Of a stretch of 22,011 bases of DNA, positions 8,126 to 14,723 are shown one piece after another (within the stretch, counting starts at the first letter, position 1; every line of letters starts with the position of its first letter). Source of the DNA: Scybalocola_A sp900557175 (GTDB lineage: Bacteria; Bacillota; Clostridia; Lachnospirales; Lachnospiraceae); assembly GCA_937890745.1 (NCBI GenBank), contig CALADH010000008.1:1-22011 (forward strand). The letters run 5' to 3'. A program made the translations under genes and the position numbers. Under the pieces are notes generated by a model. The model had not been told where the DNA came from and ran no database searches. It saw only the letters and a program-made list of their open reading frames with translations.

Positions 8126-9328
8126 ATGAACATTCTTGTAATTAACTGCGGCAGTTCATCTTTAAAGTTTCAGCTTATTAACTCCGATACGGAGGCAGTG
8201 CTGGCAAAGGGACTTTGTGAAAGAATTGGCATTGAGGGCAGCAGAATTGTTTATAAGCCGGCCGGCAAAGAAAAGGTTGAGATTCAGTCACCGATGCCGA
8301 CGCACACAAATGCCATAAGTCTTGTGCTTTCATGTCTTACAGATGAAAAGAGCGGTGTCATCCGTTCACTTGAAGAAATCGGTGCAGTCGGTCACAGAGC
8401 AATCCAAGGGGGGGAACGTTTCTCGAAGGCTACATTGATTGATGATGATGTGATTCAGGCAATTGAAGAAACAACAGAGCTGGCACCTTTGCATATTCCG
8501 GCAAATTTAATTGGTATCCGCGTATGCCAGGAATTGATGCCGGGCGTTCCGATGGTTGCTGTATTTGATACGGCTTTTCATCAGACAATGCCGGAAAAAG
8601 CATTTTTATACGGTATTCCTTACCGCTATTATACGGATTACAAAGTAAGAAGATATGGCTTCCACGGAACAAGCCACAGCTATGTTTCTAAAAAGACTGC
8701 TGAAATTTTAGGAAGACCGCTGGAATCTTTAAAAACAATCGTCTGCCATCTGGGCAACGGTGCAAGTATATGTGCGGTGGACGGCGGAAAGTCCGTTGAT
8801 ACAAGCATGGGCTTTACACCGGTTTCCGGTCTTGTTATGGGAACACGCTGTGGTGATGTTGATCCTGAAATCATTGAGTTTATTGCCAATAAGGAGGGCG
8901 GCACATCTCACGATGTGATGAATGTCCTCAATAAAAAATCAGGTATGTACGGCTTGACGGACGGTCTTGTGGATTTCAGAGATATTCGTGCGGGCGCGGC
9001 TGCCGGCGATGAAAAGTGCATCCGTGCGCTTGATGTTTTCCATTATAATATTGTGACAAAGGTCGGCGCTTATGCTGCAGCAATGAACGGTGTCGATGCT
9101 ATTGCTTTTACAGCCGGTATTGGCGAACATGCGCCAGTCACAAGAAAAGCTGTCTGCGACAGCCTCACTTATTTAGGCGTGAAGCTGGACGATGCCAAAA
9201 ACGAAGCGAATGAGGAAGATTCCGTCATTTCAGCACCGGATTCAAAGGTCAAAGTGCTTGTCATTCCGACGAATGAGGAGCTTATGATTGCCAGAGAGAC
9301 GGCAGAACTCGTAGAAAGCTTATCATAA
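8126..9328 (+). CDS. ackA: Acetate kinase
   Basis: 400 residues, full family length. It interconverts acetate plus ATP with acetyl phosphate plus ADP in the cytoplasm, the last ATP-yielding step of acetate fermentation. ASKHA-fold signatures are NCGSSSLKFQ at 7-16, Asp148 (VFDTAFHQTMP), His180 (RRYGFHGTSH), HLGNGAS at 208-214, Arg241 (GTRCGDVDP) and Glu384 (PTNEEL). Residue numbering matches the Methanosarcina enzyme. The start at 8126 follows AAGGAGG (8107-8113); an upstream in-frame extension to 8054 lacks a ribosome binding site. Oddity: the usually conserved His of the HRxVHGGE segment is Gln94, next to a run of seven G. No pta (phosphotransacetylase) gene is adjacent. It is transcribed alone and ends at the 9371-9407 hairpin. 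Confidence 0.96.
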   Translation: MNILVINCGSSSLKFQLINSDTEAVLAKGLCERIGIEGSRIVYKPAGKEKVEIQSPMPTHTNAISLVLSCLTDEKSGVIRSLEEIGAVGHRAIQGGERFSKATLIDDDVIQAIEETTELAPLHIPANLIGIRVCQELMPGVPMVAVFDTAFHQTMPEKAFLYGIPYRYYTDYKVRRYGFHGTSHSYVSKKTAEILGRPLESLKTIVCHLGNGASICAVDGGKSVDTSMGFTPVSGLVMGTRCGDVDPEIIEFIANKEGGTSHDVMNVLNKKSGMYGLTDGLVDFRDIRAGAAAGDEKCIRALDVFHYNIVTKVGAYAAAMNGVDAIAFTAGIGEHAPVTRKAVCDSLTYLGVKLDDAKNEANEEDSVISAPDSKVKVLVIPTNEELMIARETAELVESLS

Positions 9329-9370
9329 AAACATTTATTACAAAAACCTTACTCCAAAAAGTATAATCAT

Positions 9371-9407
9371 AAGGCCGCTCTGAAGCTATTGTTTCAGGGC
9401 GGCCTTT
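9371..9407. terminator. Hairpin terminator shared by ackA and the convergent gene
   Basis: Arms 9371-9384 and 9393-9406 pair over 14 bp with one G-U pair; the loop is 8 bases. The T-tail is short on both strands. It overlaps the last codons of the minus-strand GIY-YIG gene, so termination there would occur within or at the stop. Confidence 0.65.
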
Positions 9408-9670
9408 ATAAGTTCAAGTGTTCTTGCGCCATGTTCGGCAATGAGCGCTTCTTTTTTTGATTTTGAGAGCTGTTTTAGAAAATATTCCCGGCGCATGGCT
9501 TCTTTTTTATCTTCAAAGCATTCAAGATAAACTAAAGCGACAGGAAAGCGGGCGCGGGTATATTTGGCGCCGCGGCCGTGATTGTGTGCTAAAAGCCGTC
9601 GGGCAATATCGTTTGTCCATCCGGTGTAGAGCGTATTGTCCGCGCAGCGGACGATATATGTATAATTCAT
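9386..9670 (-). CDS. GIY-YIG domain protein, UPF0213/YhbQ type
   Basis: 94-residue stand-alone GIY-YIG domain. Seen: YTYIVRCADNTLYTG (GIY and YIG positions), Arg in NDIARRLLAHN, the Gly-rich KYTRARFP loop and Glu in AMRREYFLKQLSKSKKEALI. This matches the small YhbQ/YazA-like family of predicted nucleases, whose substrates are poorly defined. The ATG at 9670 is chosen because AGGTGA lies 5 bases upstream; the open frame to 9724 has no such site and begins inside the leader repeats. A good sigma-A promoter sits at 9744-9772. The gene is monocistronic and convergent with ackA. Confidence 0.88.
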   Translation of the reverse strand: MNYTYIVRCADNTLYTGWTNDIARRLLAHNHGRGAKYTRARFPVALVYLECFEDKKEAMRREYFLKQLSKSKKEALIAEHGARTLELIKAALKQ

Positions 9671-9698
9671 GGAAGTCACCTGCTTTAAAATAATGTAT

Positions 9699-9737
9699 GT
9701 CTGCCATATGAAGCTGTCTGTCATATGCGTCTGTCAT
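9699..9737 (-). repeat. Three ATGRCAGAC direct repeats in leader
   Basis: On the plus strand GTCTGCCATATG (9699-9710), GTCTGTCATATG (9716-9727) and GTCTGTCAT (9729-9737). They lie between the GIY-YIG promoter -10 and its start codon. Confidence 0.6.
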
Positions 9738-9743
9738 TGACTT

Positions 9744-9772
9744 ATTATATAACGGAAGGGCTGACAGGTCAA
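9744..9772 (-). promoter_or_regulatory. Sigma-A promoter of GIY-YIG gene
   Basis: Minus strand: TTGACC (9767-9772), 17-bp spacer, perfect TATAAT (9744-9749). It gives a leader of about 65 nt carrying the ATGRCAGAC repeats. Confidence 0.75.
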
Positions 9773-9943
9773 AATATTTTAAGATGCCGTCCGAATATGT
9801 ATCACGGGCATAATGCGTTTTTAAAACGCTTTGCAAGTGCGCCGTGTGCGGCCGGGGAGAGTGTTTTCCGGCCGCGGCGCTTTATGATAAAGCAGCCGAT
9901 AAAATGTGTTATTTAACAGACGCGCCGAAGCTGGGCTGTTGTG
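9773..9943. other. Gene-free segment with two strong hairpins
   Basis: This lies in a larger gene-free stretch, 9671-10042. It contains GCGTTTT-T-AAAACGC (9815-9829) and a GC-rich hairpin: arms GCGGCCGG (9848-9855) and CCGGCCGC (9868-9875), extended inwards by G-U/A-U pairs and outwards by GCGCC (9839-9843) with GGCGC (9876-9880) across a 4-base bulge. Neither strand has a long T-run after the stem, so it is not a classic terminator. No ORF with a ribosome binding site was found here. Confidence 0.55.
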
Positions 9944-9975
9944 AAAAAACGGTTGCATATTTTTCAATATGTAAC
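9944..9975 (-). terminator. Candidate terminator after spoIIQ
   Basis: On the minus strand, arms GTTACATAT and ATATGCAAC (9-bp stem with one mismatch; 9967-9975 and 9952-9960) are followed by CG and six T (9944-9949). The stem is AT-rich and modest. Confidence 0.45.
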
Positions 9976-10042
9976 GCTTAACTTTTCACCGGCTACTATA
10001 TCATATGATTTTCAATTCAAAGTGTGCTTTACATGAGAAAAT

Positions 10043-10834
10043 TTATTCAAGGTAATTTTCGGGATTCATCGGCAGTTCTTCGTGCGTTATTTTAAAGAAA
10101 AGATGACTGCCTTCCTTTGAAAAATATCTTGACGGCTCTGAGACGGCGGCAAGCTGCTGTCCTGCCGAAACAGTCTGACCTTCGGTGACAGTCACATCCT
10201 TGAGCTGACCGTAAACTGCTTTATAATCATTGCCCATGGCAACGAGAACACAGGTGCCGTATTCATCGCTTGTATAAATAGATTCGACAACGCCGCTGCA
10301 GGCGCAGTTTACTGGTGTATTGACTTCGGCGGCAATCATTAAGCCGTCGCTGCATTTGTACTGATCGAGTGTTTTAAAATAAGTTGTCGTATCCATACTG
10401 TATTTCATAAGAATATTTCCCTGAACGGGCCAGCTCATTTTTGAAGAACCGTCATAGGCAGGCGCAGCAGGCGCGTTTGCAGCAATCTCGCCGCTTTCGG
10501 CCGCTGTTTCACCGGTTTCGCTCTGTGCTTTTGATTCTTCAATCTGAGTAATAATATTTTGAATTTCATCGGCATTATAGCCTTCAGTATAGTCCAGTGC
10601 GCTGTCAGTGCCCAAGGCATTATTGCTGGCAGCTGCGTCTGCCTCGTCTGTTTTTGTGCTTTCGACCTGAGTTTGTTCGTCGGAAAAGCCGGCGGCATTT
10701 TGAGCCACCTGATTTGTATCTTCATTTGTATCGGTGCTTACAACAGCAATGACTGCGGCCAGTGCAATGACACAGACGGCAGCAAGGACATAAAATCCAT
10801 TTTTTTGAAAAAATTCTGTAAATCTTTGTTTCAA
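10043..10834 (-). CDS. spoIIQ: SpoIIQ-like forespore protein, degenerate M23/LytM domain
   Basis: 263 residues if the TTG at 10834 is used; it is preceded by AGAGGTGA at proper spacing, whereas the in-frame GTG at 10843 lies inside that site. A short basic start is followed by one membrane segment (about 15-33), an acidic low-complexity linker and a C-terminal LytM/M23 fold (about 133-263) with SWPVQGNILMKYS, GYIY-type strands and YGQL. Zinc and catalytic positions are largely lost: Ser and Met where HxxxD is usual (SDGLM), Gln for the His of YxHL, and HLF for HxH. In spore formers SpoIIQ sits in the forespore membrane, binds mother-cell SpoIIIAH and holds the engulfment channel together. Position directly downstream of spoIID and the forespore-type promoter support this identity. 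Confidence 0.85.
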   Translation of the reverse strand: MKQRFTEFFQKNGFYVLAAVCVIALAAVIAVVSTDTNEDTNQVAQNAAGFSDEQTQVESTKTDEADAAASNNALGTDSALDYTEGYNADEIQNIITQIEESKAQSETGETAAESGEIAANAPAAPAYDGSSKMSWPVQGNILMKYSMDTTTYFKTLDQYKCSDGLMIAAEVNTPVNCACSGVVESIYTSDEYGTCVLVAMGNDYKAVYGQLKDVTVTEGQTVSAGQQLAAVSEPSRYFSKEGSHLFFKITHEELPMNPENYLE

Positions 10835-10852
10835 CTTTATCACCTCTGACCA

Positions 10853-10882
10853 TAGTGTGGACAGATTCCATCCGGTTTATAC
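10853..10882 (-). promoter_or_regulatory. Sigma F/sigma G-type promoter of spoIIQ
   Basis: Minus strand GTATA (10878-10882), 18-bp spacer, CACACTA (10853-10859). Read as sigma F, the -10 GTCCACACTA fits GGNNANAHTR at nine of ten positions. This agrees with forespore expression known for spoIIQ. Confidence 0.55.
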
Positions 10883-10936
10883 AAAAAAATCCCAAAATAT
10901 TTAAGAAGATTTATTCGCAGGCGATGCCGGGAGGAC

Positions 10937-11860
10937 TTATTCAACGATAGTGCCTGGGTAATAAAAGGCGAGAAGCTCTTTATAGGTTTTTCCTTCGCGT
11001 GCCATTGTATCGGCACCGTACTGGCTGAAACCGACACCGTGCCCCTCTCCGGTTGTTGTCATTGTCACATTGCCGCCGCTTATTTTCAGTGTAAAAGCCG
11101 CGGAGGGTAAATTAAAAAGATAGCGGAAGTCATCGCCGCTAATTGACAGGTTTCCGGCCTGTACAGTATGGACATAACCGACATCATCGGTTTCGATGAT
11201 TTGAACCGTATCGGCAAGGCTGTCCGGCGTTGCAAAGAAATTTCTGTCATAAGAAAGCATACGAGTGATGAAATCTTCGCAGGTTATCGTCTGCACTGAC
11301 AGGGCGTCAGGGCAGGCGGCATCGGCGGGGGAGTCAACACTTATAAGATAGGGCAGATCACTGCCGAAAACATTTTTTGCAGCGCGGGTTTTACCGGTGC
11401 CGCATTTAAAAAAAGGCGCCAGCACCGGTGAGCCTTCGTAGGTGATGATTTCACCGGGGACGGCAATGACAGCCTCTTTATATTTGCTGAAAACGGTATT
11501 GAAATCTGAGCCGAAGCGGCTTTTTAGGGCGGAGGGGCTCATATAGGGCTGATTTAATTCATCGGCGCTGACAGACTTCCGGCCGCCCAAAATACCGGTG
11601 ATATTCGTCCGGGCAATGACAGCCATCGCCTTGAGCGTTTCGGGATGGCAGGCGGCATCGGCCGAAGCGGCAACAACGCCGACAAGATATTCGTCTAAAT
11701 CCATGCATGAGACGAGACTGCCCCGGCTGATGTAAATATCGATACCTGAATTAAAGACATCCGGTGAAGATGTCTGACGGACATCGGGAAGAAGTGTGCA
11801 AAGCGCCGGAAGGGCAAAGAGACTGCACACAAAAACAAAGGGAACAAGCTTATGTTTCAC
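10937..11860 (-). CDS. spoIID: SpoIID, stage II sporulation protein
   Basis: 307 residues starting at GTG (11860-11858), with GGGGTGG 4 bases upstream. An N-terminal membrane anchor or signal (5-25) leads to the SpoIID/LytB domain. Recognisable family segments are LDEYLVGVVAA (55-65), HPETLKAMAVIART (72-85), SRFGSDF, FFKCGTGKTRAAKNVFGSDLPYL and the C-terminal GEGHGVGFSQYGADTMAREGKTYKELLAFYYPGT. SpoIID is a mother-cell lytic transglycosylase that degrades glycan during engulfment together with SpoIIP and SpoIIM. Oddity: the catalytic Glu of the conserved GVVAAEMP segment (Glu88 in Bacillus subtilis) is Ser66 here (GVVAASADAA). Order spoIID-spoIIQ is conserved in many spore formers. It could be an enzymatically altered paralogue, but the context favours the sporulation gene. 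Confidence 0.9.
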   Translation of the reverse strand: MKHKLVPFVFVCSLFALPALCTLLPDVRQTSSPDVFNSGIDIYISRGSLVSCMDLDEYLVGVVAASADAACHPETLKAMAVIARTNITGILGGRKSVSADELNQPYMSPSALKSRFGSDFNTVFSKYKEAVIAVPGEIITYEGSPVLAPFFKCGTGKTRAAKNVFGSDLPYLISVDSPADAACPDALSVQTITCEDFITRMLSYDRNFFATPDSLADTVQIIETDDVGYVHTVQAGNLSISGDDFRYLFNLPSAAFTLKISGGNVTMTTTGEGHGVGFSQYGADTMAREGKTYKELLAFYYPGTIVE

Positions 11861-11892
11861 AAAACCACCCCGGCAGGCATTTTTATATTTTA

Positions 11893-11921
11893 TGGATATT
11901 TGGAGAATGGTATGCTATAAT
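11893..11921 (+). promoter_or_regulatory. Promoter of the eight-gene operon
   Basis: TGGATA (11893-11898), 17-bp spacer, TATAAT (11916-11921) with extended TGc at 11913-11915. It gives a leader of about 100 nt before the radical SAM gene. Confidence 0.7.
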
Positions 11922-11937
11922 AAAAAAATGTTTATCA
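11907..11937 (-). promoter_or_regulatory. Candidate sigma E promoter of spoIID
   Basis: Minus strand TGATAAA (11931-11937), 16-bp spacer, CATACCAT (11907-11914), which fits the sigma E -10 CATACAHT at seven of eight positions. The -35 fit and spacing are weaker. It overlaps the divergent plus-strand promoter. Confidence 0.35.
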
Positions 11938-12030
11938 TCTATGGCGCAGCGGACGAAAAATTATGGTCATATGCCCATGCGGAATGGGAAAGAGACGATA
12001 ACAGCATCAAATAATAATGGAGTTAAATTT

Positions 12031-13833
12031 ATGAAAATACTTTTAACGGCAGTGAATGCCAAGTATATTCACGCGAATCTGGCAGTTTATTCGCTGGCGG
12101 CAGCCGCGAAGTCAGTCGGTGCCGATATTCAGATTGCGGAATATACAATTAACCATCAAAAAGAAGATATTTTAAAGGGAATATACAAAGAGCGGGCCGA
12201 TGTGGCGGCCTTTTCATGCTATATATGGAATATAGAATTTGTCCTTTCGATTGCAGCGCGCCTAAAGCAGGTAGCACCGCAGACAAAAATATGGCTCGGA
12301 GGACCGGAGGTATCCTACGATGCGGCCGATGTGCTGGCAAAACATCCGGAGATTGACGGCGTGATATGCGGCGAGGGTGAGGAAGCCTTTACAAAATTAT
12401 GTGAGATTTATGTAAACCTTGAAAAGGAAAAAAAGTGCGGTAAAGCATCCGGCGTCCGGATTGACAGAAAGGATGTTTACCAAACGGCGGCGGAAGCTTT
12501 TTCACACATCGCAGGCTTTACCTATAGAAACGGAGAAGGAAAGATTTGTGTGAATCCTATAACATCGCAGGCAGATATGGACAGTCTTCCGTTTGTTTAT
12601 GATTATCCGGCGCTTTTTGAAAATAAGATTATTTACTATGAGTCAAGCCGGGGCTGTCCGTTTTCCTGCAGCTACTGCCTGTCCTCGATTGATAAGCGGG
12701 TGCGTTTTAAAAGCACGGCGCTTGTGTGTGCGGAGCTTCAGAAGCTTATAGATGCACGGGTGCCGCAGGTAAAGTTTGTAGACAGGACATTTAACTGCCG
12801 GCACGCGCATACGATGGAAATATGGCAGTATATCAAAGAACATGATAACGGTGTGACAAATTTTCATTTTGAGATTACGGCGGATTTACTTGGCGATGAA
12901 GAAATTGCCCTGTTAAATACAATGCGTCCGGGGCTTGTCCAGCTTGAAATCGGCGTTCAGTCAACAAATCAGAAGACGCTTGAAGAAATACGGCGTGTGA
13001 TGGACTTTGGGCAGCTTTCGGATGTTGTGACAAAGATTGCCGCAGGTAAAAATGTGCATCAGCATCTTGATTTGATTGCGGGATTGCCTTTTGAAGATCT
13101 GGAAAGCTTTAGAAAGTCCTTTAATGATGTATATGCGCTGGCGCCCCAGCAGCTTCAGCTTGGATTTTTAAAAGTGCTTAAAGGCTCATGGATGCATGAA
13201 AATCAGGCGGTATATGATCTTGTGTATACAAAAGAGCCGCCCTATGAGGTGCTTTCGACAAAATGGCTCAGCTTTGATGATGTTTTATATTTAAAAGGCA
13301 TTGAAGCTGTCGTGGAAGTTTTTTACAACAGCCGCCAGTTTGAAAAGACGCTGCCTTATCTTGAACGCTTTTTTGAGACGCCGTTTGATTTTTACGGTGC
13401 GCTGGCAGCGTATTACGAGAAGCATGGCCTGAATGAAATGAGTCATAAACGGCTGGCAAGGTATGAGCATCTTCTGTCATTTTCAAAAGAAATCGGAGCG
13501 GATGAGGGGCTTACAGCAGCACTTCTCATTTATGATTTATATGCGAGAGAAAATCTTAAAAGCCGTCCGGCGTGGGCGCCGTCCGACGAGAAAAAGGAAG
13601 CAGCAGCGGCATTTTTCAGTGACAGGGAAGCACTTATGGCGTATATGCCCCGGTCGGAGGGCATGAGCTACCGCCAAGTTCGCTATGAGACACATTTGGA
13701 ATATTTTGAGTATGATATGGAGGCTGCATGGACGCGTGGTGAGGCAATCAGACAGGAATATAAAGTATTGTTTGATTATGGTCAGAGAGATGCGCTCACT
13801 TATGAAGCGGCGGCAATACATATACGGGAATAA
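12031..13833 (+). CDS. B12-binding domain radical SAM protein (DUF4080 type)
   Basis: 600 residues. The N-terminal third is a Rossmann-like B12-binding domain (MKILLTAVNAKYIHANLAVYSL, VAAFSCYIWNIE, WLGGPEVSYD, GVICGEGEEAF) without a DxHxxG motif, as in many of these enzymes. The radical SAM core follows, with the Fe-S cluster cysteines in RGCPFSCSYC (Cys209, Cys213, Cys216), then LVQLEIGVQSTN and HLDLIAGLPFED. The C-terminal part (about 400-600) fits the DUF4080-like extension and ends in a segment rich in aromatic and acidic residues. The reaction is not known for this family; cobalamin-dependent radical chemistry is an inference. Start 12031 follows TGGAG at 8 bases; the open frame extends 89 codons further upstream into the spoIID region and is not used. 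First gene of the operon. The next gene's ribosome binding site overlaps its stop. Confidence 0.88.
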   Translation: MKILLTAVNAKYIHANLAVYSLAAAAKSVGADIQIAEYTINHQKEDILKGIYKERADVAAFSCYIWNIEFVLSIAARLKQVAPQTKIWLGGPEVSYDAADVLAKHPEIDGVICGEGEEAFTKLCEIYVNLEKEKKCGKASGVRIDRKDVYQTAAEAFSHIAGFTYRNGEGKICVNPITSQADMDSLPFVYDYPALFENKIIYYESSRGCPFSCSYCLSSIDKRVRFKSTALVCAELQKLIDARVPQVKFVDRTFNCRHAHTMEIWQYIKEHDNGVTNFHFEITADLLGDEEIALLNTMRPGLVQLEIGVQSTNQKTLEEIRRVMDFGQLSDVVTKIAAGKNVHQHLDLIAGLPFEDLESFRKSFNDVYALAPQQLQLGFLKVLKGSWMHENQAVYDLVYTKEPPYEVLSTKWLSFDDVLYLKGIEAVVEVFYNSRQFEKTLPYLERFFETPFDFYGALAAYYEKHGLNEMSHKRLARYEHLLSFSKEIGADEGLTAALLIYDLYARENLKSRPAWAPSDEKKEAAAAFFSDREALMAYMPRSEGMSYRQVRYETHLEYFEYDMEAAWTRGEAIRQEYKVLFDYGQRDALTYEAAAIHIRE

Positions 13834-13841
13834 GGAGAACT

Positions 13842-14552
13842 ATGGTTAAAGATTACGTGGCTTTTGACCTTGAGACAACAGGATTGAACTGCGAGCGGGA
13901 TGAAATTATAGAAATCGGGGCGTTAAAGGTTAAAGACGGAAAGGTGACAGAACGGTTTGCCCGTCTTATAAAACCGAAGCTTTCGGTGCCGCCGGAAATT
14001 ACGGCAATTACAGGAATTACGAATGAAATGCTTGAGAGTGCGCCGCCGGTTGAGAAAGTGATTCCGGAATTTGTTCTTTTTTGCAGAGATGAAATATTAC
14101 TCGGACATAATGTTATGTTTGACTATAAGTTTACAAAGGTATATGCTAAAAGATACGGTCTGCCCTTTGAAAAGAAAGGGCTTGATACATTAAAGATTGC
14201 GCGCAAAGTGCTTCCGGAGCTTGAATCAAGAAGTCTTGGCGCCCTCTGTGAGCATTATGAAATTGTGAATCAGGCAGCCCACAGGGCATATCATGATGCA
14301 CTGGCGACGGCGAAAATTTATCATATGCTGGCACATTTTTACGAAGAAAAATATCCGGCGCTGTTTGAGCCGGAAAGTCTTGTGTATCATCAAAAAAAGG
14401 TGTCGCCTGCGACGGCAAAGCAAAAAGCCTACTTGAATGAATTGCTGAAATATCATAAAATAGAGTTTAATCAGGATATGGACACGATGACTAAAAGCGA
14501 GATGTCCAGAATGATTGATAAAATTATTCTTGTTCACGGAAGAATGTTTTAA
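13842..14552 (+). CDS. DnaQ-like 3'-5' exonuclease (DEDDh)
   Basis: 236 residues. The exonuclease fold covers about 4-165, with all DEDDh residues: Asp9 and Glu11 (FDLETTG), Asp94 (HNVMFDYKF), His147 and Asp152 (HRAYHDA). This resembles the epsilon or PolC proofreading domain, but the protein stands alone, so it is more likely a general DNA or RNA trimming exonuclease. The C-terminal tail (about 185-236) has ATAKQKAYLNELLKYHKI and MTKSEMSRMIDKI, a small helical motif seen in various clostridial and phage proteins. AAGGAGA overlaps the stop of the radical SAM gene, indicating coupled translation. Substrate unknown. Confidence 0.9.
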   Translation: MVKDYVAFDLETTGLNCERDEIIEIGALKVKDGKVTERFARLIKPKLSVPPEITAITGITNEMLESAPPVEKVIPEFVLFCRDEILLGHNVMFDYKFTKVYAKRYGLPFEKKGLDTLKIARKVLPELESRSLGALCEHYEIVNQAAHRAYHDALATAKIYHMLAHFYEEKYPALFEPESLVYHQKKVSPATAKQKAYLNELLKYHKIEFNQDMDTMTKSEMSRMIDKIILVHGRMF

Positions 14553-14574
14553 AATAGCAAAGGGGCGAATTTAA

Positions 14575-14670
14575 GTGTTTAATCAGAAAAAGAAAAAAAT
14601 ATTTTCAACAATTATTGTTGTGATTTTAGTAGCATCTATGGTACTTGGATGTTTCGCAGCACTTTTTTAA
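14575..14670 (+). CDS. 31-residue lysine-rich single-pass membrane peptide
   Basis: A GTG-initiated ORF of 31 codons in the gap between the exonuclease and VanW genes. AGGGG (14561-14565) is 9 bases upstream. The product has a basic start (FNQKKKKIFS) followed by one hydrophobic helix (about 11-31, TIIVVILVASMVLGCFAALF) running to the C-terminus. The layout (basic N-terminus, one terminal helix, about 31 residues) resembles the Prli42-type stressosome-associated miniproteins of Firmicutes, but that is only a likeness in form. No terminator separates it from its neighbours, so it is in the operon. Too short for ordinary gene callers. Confidence 0.6.
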   Translation: MFNQKKKKIFSTIIVVILVASMVLGCFAALF

Positions 14671-14723
14671 AAGAAAAGGCGTTCTGACCTTAATCAAATG
14701 AATACAAAATGCGGGAGTCATTT

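Noticed and set aside
9725..9916. 63-codon plus-strand frame in the gene-free stretch
   Set aside because: Crosses the minus-strand GIY-YIG promoter and the GC hairpin. It has no ribosome binding site and no recognisable protein features.
11928..12014. 28-codon ORF starting at the predicted transcript start (possible leaderless leader peptide)
   Set aside because: No ribosome binding site, no attenuator-like hairpin and no biased amino-acid run. It could be revisited if transcript starts show an ATG at +1.
11764..12030. 89-codon upstream extension of the radical SAM frame
   Set aside because: It runs antisense through the start of spoIID and the promoter. The B12-domain start MKILL at 12031 has its own ribosome binding site.
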